Shown here piece after piece: positions 57,041-64,000 of a DNA stretch of 64,000 nucleotides. The DNA is from Aphanothece sacrum FPU1 (GTDB lineage Bacteria; Cyanobacteriota; Cyanobacteriia; Cyanobacteriales; Microcystaceae). Below the pieces are notes generated by a model that ran no database searches, was not told the origin of the DNA, and saw only the letters and a list, made by a program, of their open reading frames with translations. Location: assembly GCF_003864295.1 (NCBI RefSeq), contig NZ_BDQK01000017.1:372001-436000 (forward strand), written 5' to 3'. Position 1 is the stretch's first letter, and every line of letters starts with the position of its first letter. A program made the position numbers and the translations under genes.

Positions 57041-57685
57041 ATGCAAAGTTTTCGTGAGCGATTTTCCCCTGAAACTTCTTCTTGTTCAGTCACAGAGGAA
57101 GATACGCGATCGCGCATTTTACAAGCAGCTTTGCGTCTGTTTGCGGCTAAGGGTTATGATGGCACAACTACGAAGGATTTAGCAACGGCGGCTAAAGTAG
57201 CAGAAGGTACGTTATTTTGCTATTTTCCCAATAAAAAAGCCATTTTGGTTGAGGTAGCAACCACAGGTTGGGTAGACATTTTAACGGACTTACTGACAGA
57301 ATTGAGTGAAATGGGAAGTTATAAGGCTATAGCGCAAGTAATGCGGCGGCGTATGCTGCGAATGCGAGAAAATAGCGATTTATTGCGGGTTTGTTTTATT
57401 GAGACTCAATTTCATCTAGATTTAAAAGAACGGATTCAATCAGAAGTTATTGCTAAAATGACGGATGTAGCAGAGGCTTTTTTTGAAACGGCCATGGAAA
57501 GAGGCATTTATCGTCCCATGAACCCGAAAATTGTCGCTCAAGTATTTTTAGGAATGTTTGCGATCGCGGGATTTTCTTCTGAGACAGTTATTGATCCTCA
57601 TGCGTCTCCCCAAGCATTACAAGAGATGGCCGAAGGTATTGCGGATATTTTCCTCTATGGAGTTTTGTCTGGTGAGTCTAAATAA
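57041..57685 (+). CDS. TetR/AcrR-family regulator
   Basis: 214 residues. N-terminal HTH (RSRILQAALRLFAAKGYDGTTTKDLATAAKVAEGTLFCYFPNKKAIL) is typical TetR; the C-terminal ligand domain is unassigned. Target genes are not evident: the adjacent YbjN gene diverges and could be one, by inference. Confidence 0.93.
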   Translation: MQSFRERFSPETSSCSVTEEDTRSRILQAALRLFAAKGYDGTTTKDLATAAKVAEGTLFCYFPNKKAILVEVATTGWVDILTDLLTELSEMGSYKAIAQVMRRRMLRMRENSDLLRVCFIETQFHLDLKERIQSEVIAKMTDVAEAFFETAMERGIYRPMNPKIVAQVFLGMFAIAGFSSETVIDPHASPQALQEMAEGIADIFLYGVLSGESK

Positions 57686-57725
57686 TCGGAGAGATTAAAG
57701 CTATAGCATTACCCGAAAAGTTTAA

Positions 57726-57753
57726 GTAGGGGTCAACGGCCGTTGACCCCTAC
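57726..57753 (+). repeat. 28-bp perfect palindrome
   Basis: GTAGGGGTCAACGG and its exact complement, with no loop. Shares its arms with 46552 and 58849. It lies 40 bp past the TetR stop. Confidence 0.85.
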
Positions 57754-57807
57754 ATGGCAAGGTTTCGCCGGATAACAAATGTCCTAACTTTAATGCGTAA
57801 TGCTAAG

Positions 57808-58052
57808 TAACCTGAGTTCGATATAACTGAAATAGCCAAAACCTTTGTCCAGCTTGGCTTAAGAGGTTTCATTATCGGGTTGTTTCTGCTGCTTATTAAG
57901 AATATTCTCAATAAAGAATCAATAAAGCCCGCGATCGCGGGCTTTTTGTCATTAACTGAAACTAATTGATAATAGTAAATTTAGACTATTCTGCTTATAA
58001 GTATTCTTAGATATAAGTTTCAGATGTTCGCTTTATGTCGAACTCAGGTTTA
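57808..58052 (+). repeat. 245-bp element bounded by AACCTGAGTTCGA inverted repeats
   Basis: Left AACCTGAGTTCGA, right TCGAACTCAGGTT. It contains a terminator-like hairpin (57924-57947), and no ORF is supported. It fills the 57686-58065 gap. Confidence 0.6.
57924..57947 (+). terminator. Strong hairpin AAAGCCCGCG/CGCGGGCTTT plus T run
   Basis: Perfect 10-bp stem with an AT centre overlapping a HIP1 site, then TTTTT. It would end a + strand transcript, for the TetR gene 240 bp upstream or for an unannotated RNA inside the 245-bp element. Confidence 0.85.
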
Positions 58053-58065
58053 TAACATATCCGAA

Positions 58066-58683
58066 TCAAATTAAAACTTGAAAAATTTGATTTGGGGTGA
58101 GATTTAATTCAGGAAAAATCTGAGAAATAAGCTGATCTTTATCTCGAAACTTACTGATCTGATATTCTCCATCAACCAAGTTGCAAACAGAGATTGTGGG
58201 TTGTTTGGGATTACCAATAAAATTACGTCCACCCAAAGCTGCATAATCTATAATCCAATATTCAAGAATCCCCATTTCCTCATAAGCAGCAAATTTTAAG
58301 TGGTAATCATCACGCCAGTTAGTTGAGACTACTTCAATCACCAAGGGGATGGATAAACCATCACTAAGGATGGATTTTTTTTTCCATAATTTTTCGTTAA
58401 CTAGATTAGCGCGGTTTACCACTAATACATCTGGAAAATAACCAGAATTTTGGCTATCAGGTTTAATAATAGTTTGGTTGGGAATCAAATAAGGAAGGTC
58501 TAATTTGTCAATCATTACACTAAGTTTAATTGTCAAAAATCCTTTAACTTCTTCGTGTTCTCCTACTGGTTGTGCCATTTCAATAATATTTCCATTATGT
58601 AGTTCGTAACGAACCCCAGAATTTTCAGGAAGCCAATCGACAAATTCCTCGAAGGTAACAACTTTTGGTGAGGTTTGGATCAT
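58066..58683 (-). CDS. Uma2-family endonuclease-like protein
   Basis: 205 residues of the PD-(D/E)XK type: YELHNGNIIEMAQPVGEHEEVKG, YFPDVLVV, IPLVIEVVSTNWRDDYHLKFAAYEEMGILEYWIID. Cyanobacterial genomes carry many such proteins, with unproven role. ATG 58683. It lies beside the MITE copy 2. Confidence 0.88.
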   Translation of the reverse strand: MIQTSPKVVTFEEFVDWLPENSGVRYELHNGNIIEMAQPVGEHEEVKGFLTIKLSVMIDKLDLPYLIPNQTIIKPDSQNSGYFPDVLVVNRANLVNEKLWKKKSILSDGLSIPLVIEVVSTNWRDDYHLKFAAYEEMGILEYWIIDYAALGGRNFIGNPKQPTISVCNLVDGEYQISKFRDKDQLISQIFPELNLTPNQIFQVLI

Positions 58684-58718
58684 TGTTTTAAAACTTGCTG
58701 ACGATAAAAAAATTAATT

Positions 58719-58846
58719 AGTAGTCGGACATAAATAAACAATACTATGTTAAGAAATGTAACTAGGTTGTAACCCCTCTCCGGCGCTCCGGCGCTCCGGC
58801 GCTCCCCTGCTCACTTCACCGTAACGTTTATTTTTGTCCAGTTACT
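58719..58846 (-). mobile_element. 128-bp MITE, copy 2
   Basis: Reverse complement of the 35077 copy apart from the GGAGCGCC run (three units here, two there) and one base. Termini AGTAGTCGGACA and (reverse) AGTAACTGGACA. Confidence 0.85.
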
Positions 58847-58848
58847 TT

Positions 58849-58897
58849 GTAGGGGTCAAACACGCCGCAAGATGCTGCGTTCCACATTGACCCCTAG
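58849..58897 (+). repeat. GTAGGGGTCAA hairpin repeat
   Basis: GTAGGGGTCAAacac...caTTGACCCCTAG, immediately after MITE copy 2 and 15 bp before the flv2 stop. Confidence 0.7.
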
Positions 58898-58911
58898 CAT
58901 ATTTATTAATA

Positions 58912-60642
58912 TTAACGGCCCGATTTTCGATGTTGAATCGCTGTTACTCCTTCTGCTTCTAATACATCTCCTTGATTAACAATTCCATAAATTAACCAAT
59001 GATCTCCTGCTTCAATTCTTTGCTGTACTGTACATTCTAAATAAGCTAAAGCATCGGTTAAAATACAACAGCCATTATCAGCCATTTTGGTATTAACCTG
59101 ATTCAAAGGATTCTCCACAGTAGGATCAGTAAAATGTCGTCTAATATTTCTTCCTTCTTTGAGGATATTTAAGACAAAAGATTCCCCTAATTCTAAATCA
59201 GAATTATTGCCTTGTTCTTGACTAATTGCTATCATTAATCCAGGAGGATTAAATGTAGCTTGAGATACCCAAGAAGTCAAAAACCCGTTATGGGTTCCGT
59301 TTTGATGAGTAGTCAGAATACAAATAGACCCGATAACTCGTCCTACGGCTTGTTCTGTGCGGTCAATGTGAGTCTCGGTTAATCCTTGACGGTTAATACG
59401 TTGTTTTTGCTTTTTCTTGAGAGTTTGGGCGAATTCTGACCCCGCTTGTTGACATTCTTGTAAAGCAGTTTCATCAGGAGTAAACCGGATACGCAAGGGG
59501 TTAAAGCCAAAACGATAGTTTGCATCCCGTAATTTGCCTGAAATCAAGTCAATAGCTTCACCACTCCAACCATAGGAACCAAATACGCCCGCTAACTTCG
59601 TTTTAGACGCGCTGGCTAAAACTATTCCTAAGGCGGTTTGTATTTGTACAGGTGCATGACCTCCCAAAGTAGGTGATCCCATGATAAACCCGTCGCACTC
59701 CTCTACTGTGCGTGCGATCGCATCAGGTTCAACAACTTCACAGTTTAGCAAGTCCACCCCAACCCCATTATCAATCAATCCTTGGGCGATCGCATTAGCT
59801 AAAATGGCGGTGTTACCATAAGCCGACGCATACAACAGGGCAACTTTGAGGGTTTGGCTTTTTTGTTGTTGACACCATTGACGATAATCATAGGTAAAGC
59901 GACTGAGACTATAACGTACGATGAAACCATGACCAGGGGCGTAATATTTAGCGGAAAATGCTTCGATTTTGTCTAAAATAAGCCCTACTTGTTTAGCTTG
60001 GGCAGCGTGGAGACAGTCAAAATAGTAGCGGCGATCGCTGTCTAATTGTTTCCAGTCATCATCAAACACATTATCATGACACAGATGCACCCCAAATAGT
60101 TTATCAGTATAGAGGATGCGGGCTTGAGGGTCATAAGTCAAGAGTCCATCGGCCCAACGAGGAGTCGGAACCAAAAGAAACTGTAACTGATGCCCTTGTC
60201 CTAAGTCTAGGGTATCCTCAGAACGCACTACACGGATTTGGGATTCCCAATGAGGAAAACTGACTTTTATAGCATTTGCGGCTGGTTTAGAGCAAATTAG
60301 GGTCACTTGAGGACATTTTTCTAAGATGACCTTGAGGGTGGCTATGCGGTTAGGATTAACATGGCCTAAAATCAAGTAATCTAATTGACTTAAATCCAGA
60401 TGTTGTTGTAATTCTTCGATAAAAATGTTAGTAAATGACTCCCCTGGAGGATCAATTAAGGCAGTTTTATCAGCTTTAATTAAGTAAGAATTAGCTGTTG
60501 TTCCCTTTTCTAAAGCGTATTCTACTTCAAATTTTAGGCGATCCCAAGTACGAGAACGAAATATGGTCGTATTGGTTGCCAAAGTAGCAATTTGAACATC
60601 ACGGGGACGAGTATTTATGGGGTTTAAAGTGGGTGTAGACAT
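58912..60642 (-). CDS. flv2: Diflavin flavoprotein Flv2
   Basis: 576 residues: a metallo-beta-lactamase-like domain to about 260, a flavodoxin domain about 265-415 and a flavin-reductase domain about 430-576. The first iron-ligand motif, H-x-E-x-D-H in canonical proteins, reads HVNPNR (94-99), so Glu, Asp and the second His are lost. Non-canonical ligands are the known mark of Flv2, which pairs with Flv4. They form an electron sink on the PSII acceptor side at low CO2. Last gene of the operon. Confidence 0.95.
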   Translation of the reverse strand: MSTPTLNPINTRPRDVQIATLATNTTIFRSRTWDRLKFEVEYALEKGTTANSYLIKADKTALIDPPGESFTNIFIEELQQHLDLSQLDYLILGHVNPNRIATLKVILEKCPQVTLICSKPAANAIKVSFPHWESQIRVVRSEDTLDLGQGHQLQFLLVPTPRWADGLLTYDPQARILYTDKLFGVHLCHDNVFDDDWKQLDSDRRYYFDCLHAAQAKQVGLILDKIEAFSAKYYAPGHGFIVRYSLSRFTYDYRQWCQQQKSQTLKVALLYASAYGNTAILANAIAQGLIDNGVGVDLLNCEVVEPDAIARTVEECDGFIMGSPTLGGHAPVQIQTALGIVLASASKTKLAGVFGSYGWSGEAIDLISGKLRDANYRFGFNPLRIRFTPDETALQECQQAGSEFAQTLKKKQKQRINRQGLTETHIDRTEQAVGRVIGSICILTTHQNGTHNGFLTSWVSQATFNPPGLMIAISQEQGNNSDLELGESFVLNILKEGRNIRRHFTDPTVENPLNQVNTKMADNGCCILTDALAYLECTVQQRIEAGDHWLIYGIVNQGDVLEAEGVTAIQHRKSGR

Positions 60643-60790
60643 GATTTTTTCCTGTAATAATTTATAGAAGTCTCAATCATCATTTATTCTAAGTAGGTGG
60701 TAATAAATAAACGAATGGCGGTAGTAACAGTTAACTGATAACTGATAACTGTTAACTGAAATGACCACCTACTTACATTCCTAAAGCAAT

Positions 60791-61333
60791 TTATTCAATC
60801 AATGAGGAAGAATGGACATAAGAATTTTTGGATTCACCAACGGTTTGTTTTAAGCTATTTTTGCGACGTTGAGATACTTGTTCTTCAGGATCAATGTGTT
60901 CAAAAGTAGGAGGCAACCAGACACGAATCACCATTAAAACACCCAAAGAAAGTAAAAATGCACAAACTGCTAAAACTTGTGTACCTTGAGTTTCTAAAAT
61001 GCCTCTAACAATGATTTCTCGTAATACAGAAACTATCGCTACTTCAACAGCAACTCCGATAGAAATGCGCTTTTCTTGTAGGTAAATAATCAACAAACGG
61101 AACAATTCAACCCAAATTAACAGGGATAAAATATCGGCTGTGACCACATTAAATTCTACTGGAGGCAGCAAAGACAAGAACATTAACCGAATTTGCAATA
61201 CCATGAAGCCAAATAGCCCAATACACAAAGAAATCACAATTAAATCTTGCACTAACTCCAATGCTTGTACCACTGGGTTAACATTCAGTAAGCCATTTTT
61301 TTCAGGAGGTGACGACTCAATTGATTTATACAT
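60791..61333 (-). CDS. PsiE-like membrane protein of the flv operon (Sll0218-type)
   Basis: 180 residues with about four membrane helices (LVQDLIVISLCIGLFGFMVL, LSLLIWVELFRLLIIYLQ, VAVEVAIVSVLREIIVRGI, VLAVCAFLLSLGVLMVI). In Synechocystis the gene between flv4 and flv2 encodes a thylakoid protein that stabilises PSII. Its presence confirms the operon. It is 69 bp from flv4 and 148 bp from flv2. Confidence 0.88.
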   Translation of the reverse strand: MYKSIESSPPEKNGLLNVNPVVQALELVQDLIVISLCIGLFGFMVLQIRLMFLSLLPPVEFNVVTADILSLLIWVELFRLLIIYLQEKRISIGVAVEVAIVSVLREIIVRGILETQGTQVLAVCAFLLSLGVLMVIRVWLPPTFEHIDPEEQVSQRRKNSLKQTVGESKNSYVHSSSLIE

Positions 61334-61402
61334 TTTTATTCAGTGATAAATGTTGATTTTTGACCGTTCATTGTTAACAGTTAACTATTAACTATTAACT
61401 AC

Positions 61403-63133
61403 TTAGTAATGATTTCCCACCTTACGATGATGTACAGCAGTCACTCCCTCTACTTTAGATAAACGTCCTGTTTGCACTGTGCTATAAATAATCCAGTGAT
61501 CACTAGCTTCCAGGCGACTGGTGACGGTACATTCCAAATAAGCTAAAGCATCGGCTAAAATAGGCGAACCATTGCGAGATTGATGGGTTTTAATGCCAGC
61601 AAAGCGATCGCCACCAGGGGGAAACCTTTTGAGAAAATGTTTCATTAACCCCTGATAATTCCCTTCTTCTAAGATATTTAGAACAAAAGTATTATCTACC
61701 TGCATTAAAGATTCAATGGCCCGATCTTTAGCCACCGCGATCGCCACTCCCAAGGGTTCTAAACTCGCTTGTGTTACCCAAGAAGCTAACATAGCCCCCG
61801 AAACTTCGCCTTTTTGGACAGTAATTAAATATAAACCGCCACTAATGCGCCCTAAAGCCTTTTCTAAACTAGAATCAATGGATTTCATCTGTTTAATAGT
61901 GCGATCGCGGGTTAACCACTGTCCTAAATCGGTTCCTGCTTCCTCTGCCAGCTTCTCGGTGGTGGCTGTAGGCGCATTTTTGATTAAAATGGGGGAAAAA
62001 GCTTCAGTTAAGCCAATTTCTTGAAATTTATTGCGTAGGGGGTAAATAGGTTCATCTTCTCCCCCACCAGACTCAAATAAACCGATGGCTTGTTTGCCAT
62101 GAACTGCGGCTAAAATGGTACTCAGGGCAGTTTGAGCGATAGCATTATGTTGAGAAGGCATTCCGATGACTAAACCCTTAGCCTCATGGACAAATTCTCG
62201 CGCTTCATGGGGATCAGTCTCACTAAGATTAACTAAATCGACCGTTACTCCTGTTTTAAGGAGTCCTTGGGCAATATCACGCCCAATTTGCTCACTATAG
62301 CCATAATCTTCACTATAGAATACTACTACTAGATTATCAGTTTTGGCTTGTTCCTGACTCCATTGTTGATAAGAATTGAGCCATTGAGGAATATGATGGT
62401 GAAGTAGGGGGCCATGACCAGTAGCAACGGTTTGGATATCTAAGTTTTGAATGCGTTTGAGGGCAGCTAATACAGAACGAGCATTTGGCCCCATTAAACA
62501 ATCATAATAATACTGAAAATCTTCTGTGAGTAAATCCGGTTCTTCGTCATAAAGATAGTCATCACAGTAGTGCATTCCAAACACATCACAAGTGTAAAGA
62601 ATATGAGTTTTTTTATCATAAGTAAAAATGGTATCTGGCCAATGCAAATTAGGGGCAGACACGAATTCTAACTCATGTCCATTGCCTAAATCTAAGGTTT
62701 CACCACTTTTAACAATTAAGGAATTAAAGGATTGATGTACCATATTTTCTAGAAATTGGATGGCAACCTTTGAGCCAACAATAGTGACTTGAGGGGCTAA
62801 ACTTAGCACATTTTTGACTAACCCACTGTGATCTGGTTCAGTATGACTAATAATCAGATAATCGAGGGTAGAAAAATCAATTAAATTGGTTAATGCTTCT
62901 AAATACAAAGATTCAAATTTTTGATGAGAAGTATCAACTAAAGCCGTTTTTTCTCCTTGAATTAAGAAAGAATTATAAGTAGTTCCATTTGTTAAATCAA
63001 ATTCAATATCAAACCGATCTCTATCCCAGTCTAAAGAACGAATTACTGTCGTTTTTTCGGCAATTTCTCTATTTTGTATTGTTAAACGACTGGATACATT
63101 AAAATCCTGAGAACGAACATTGAGTGCAACCAT
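61403..63133 (-). CDS. flv4: Diflavin flavoprotein Flv4
   Basis: 576 residues with the same three domains as Flv2. The iron motif is intact: HTEPDH at 97-102, then CDVFGMHYCDD and TGHGPLLHH, so iron binding is expected. First gene of the operon (transcription toward lower coordinates). ATG 63133 gives MVALNVRSQDF. In Synechocystis a CO2-responsive antisense RNA covers this gene's 5' region; none is evident by eye. Confidence 0.96.
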   Translation of the reverse strand: MVALNVRSQDFNVSSRLTIQNREIAEKTTVIRSLDWDRDRFDIEFDLTNGTTYNSFLIQGEKTALVDTSHQKFESLYLEALTNLIDFSTLDYLIISHTEPDHSGLVKNVLSLAPQVTIVGSKVAIQFLENMVHQSFNSLIVKSGETLDLGNGHELEFVSAPNLHWPDTIFTYDKKTHILYTCDVFGMHYCDDYLYDEEPDLLTEDFQYYYDCLMGPNARSVLAALKRIQNLDIQTVATGHGPLLHHHIPQWLNSYQQWSQEQAKTDNLVVVFYSEDYGYSEQIGRDIAQGLLKTGVTVDLVNLSETDPHEAREFVHEAKGLVIGMPSQHNAIAQTALSTILAAVHGKQAIGLFESGGGEDEPIYPLRNKFQEIGLTEAFSPILIKNAPTATTEKLAEEAGTDLGQWLTRDRTIKQMKSIDSSLEKALGRISGGLYLITVQKGEVSGAMLASWVTQASLEPLGVAIAVAKDRAIESLMQVDNTFVLNILEEGNYQGLMKHFLKRFPPGGDRFAGIKTHQSRNGSPILADALAYLECTVTSRLEASDHWIIYSTVQTGRLSKVEGVTAVHHRKVGNHY

Positions 63134-63315
63134 ATGCTGCTGCCTCCTGTAAATTAAATGGTTATGAATGAATCTCTATGTCACCTATCATGACTTGATT
63201 TTAGGTATTTGTAAAATGCCAATTTCTGAAGTGAAGTATAATTATAATTTATAGGTTTGAGGTTTAATGATTAGCATTACCTCTAGAGTCAGTTGATGAA
63301 TTGACTTGACGGCAG

Positions 63316-63492
63316 TAAGTACCTACGCAAAATTAATTGCACAGCCTCCGGCGCGGGTTTTGATATAGTCGTAATGCTTAAGTAACAAAGGTAGTAGGGG
63401 CGGGTTTATCTGGTTTTTTGGTAATAATCATGGATTTATGTAAAAAACCCGCCCCTACAAATTTTATGTAATTAATTTTGTCTACCTACTTA
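63316..63492 (+). mobile_element. 177-bp MITE with TAAGTACCTACGC ends
   Basis: Left TAAGTACCTACGCAAAATTA and right (reverse) TAAGTAGGTAGACAAAATTA are imperfect inverted repeats of about 27 bp. Inside is a GTAGGGGCGGGTTT...AAACCCGCCCCTAC unit, the single-copy form of the 24748 tandem. It fills the 63134-63611 gap, which has no gene. Confidence 0.65.
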
Positions 63493-63611
63493 TCTCTAGA
63501 ATCAATAGGTAGGTGAGGGAACTTGTACTTGAAGAAAACCGTTAAAGTAGAAAGAACCCGTGACAATAAATAATTATCAGTTAATAATTAATCACTCATT
63601 AGTAATCGCTT

Positions 63612-64000
63612 ATGTTATTAGCTTTTCAGTTTCAATCTCCTAGCCCGATCTTATTTGAACTTGGGCCAATTGTCATCCGTTGGTATGGATTTTTAATTGC
63701 CTCGGCGGTTTTAATTGGGGTCACTTTATCACAATGGTTGGCTAAATATCGTCATGTTAATCCTGATTTAATTGGGGATTTAGTGATTTGGTTAGTCATT
63801 GCGGCTATTCCTTGCGCTAGACTTTATTATGTAATTTTTGAATGGCAAGAATACGCCCAACGTCCCGGAGATATTATTGCGATTTGGAAAGGAGGAATTG
63901 CCATTCATGGGGCTATTCTGGGAGGAACATTAGCGACCATTATTTTTGCCCGTATTCATAAAACCTCTGTTTGGCAATTAGCGGATTTAGTAGTTCCCTC
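63612..64000 (+). CDS. lgt: Prolipoprotein diacylglyceryl transferase (5' part)
   Basis: About 129 residues are visible, running off the right edge. [24 protein letters not shown] is the Lgt N-terminus, and [13 protein letters not shown] contains the conserved His-Gly. It adds diacylglycerol to the lipobox Cys in the membrane. ATG 63612 is used. Confidence 0.93.
   Translation, partial: MLLAFQFQSPSPILFELGPIVIRWYGFLIASAVLIGVTLSQWLAKYRHVNPDLIGDLVIWLVIAAIPCARLYYVIFEWQEYAQRPGDIIAIWKGGIAIHGAILGGTLATIIFARIHKTSVWQLADLVVP

Noticed and set aside
1-64000. tRNA or rRNA genes
   Set aside because: No T-loop GGTTCGAATC with a matching acceptor stem was found by eye in the gaps, but this is not a model-based search.

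Overview
The window is cyanobacterial chromosome. The evidence is psbT, split rpoC1, a flv4/PsiE-like/flv2 operon, gap2, NdhII-type oxidoreductase, DUF2808 and Uma2 proteins, and dozens of HIP1 palindromes (GCGATCGC). The DNA is AT-rich. The gene set (nitrogenase C-terminal-like domain protein, L-lactate dehydrogenase, flv2/flv4) resembles unicellular Crocosphaera/Cyanothece-type cyanobacteria, but the genus is not determined.

Layout. 1-5.4 kb: a NACHT-HEAT NTPase running off the left edge, obg, a TerB/Mo-nitrogenase-C protein, an L,D-transpeptidase, and a TnpB (IS200/IS605) remnant butted against adk. 5.4-9.9 kb: adk, selO and a NERD-helicase-pentapeptide fusion. 10.1-15.5 kb: a small type I-B-like (Dev/Myxan) CRISPR locus with four diverged repeats, cas5, cas7, cas8, cas6 and a WYL regulator, but no cas3, cas1, cas2 or cas4; two CRISPR-repeat relics lie inside the cas operon. 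16-27.8 kb: mutS, rpoC1, a methyltransferase, ldh, ilvH and a secreted TPR-CHAT protein. 28-33 kb: an acyl-CoA dehydrogenase/ACP/MBOAT/NDH-2 cluster that looks like an acyl-modifying pathway. 33-44 kb: a diguanylate cyclase, a truncated GH13 gene, argC, a GT-C-like membrane protein, psbT, nrdR, a TrkA-N protein, DUF2808 and pnp. 44-54 kb: phytochelatin synthase, a Tat phosphoesterase, ybaB-murB-murC, gap2, an amino-acid ABC permease, and a cobalamin riboswitch in front of cbiX. 54-64 kb: a CocE hydrolase, YbjN, TetR and Uma2 proteins, the flv4-flv2 photoprotection operon, and the start of lgt.

The most unusual feature is the intergenic DNA. Nine full or partial copies of one element (two full copies are both 190 bp) have terminal inverted repeats GGTTCTACCGGACAA. 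They can fold into a nested multi-hairpin tree whose stems differ between copies by apparently paired changes. At least five other small palindromic or MITE-like families and 7-bp tandem repeats fill the gaps. One element ends a GH13 gene, and a TnpB right end supplies the adk stop codon. Housekeeping genes are intact; damage is confined to the accessory pieces (CRISPR, GH13, TnpB, a DUF4198-like tail). I found no rRNA or tRNA gene by eye.
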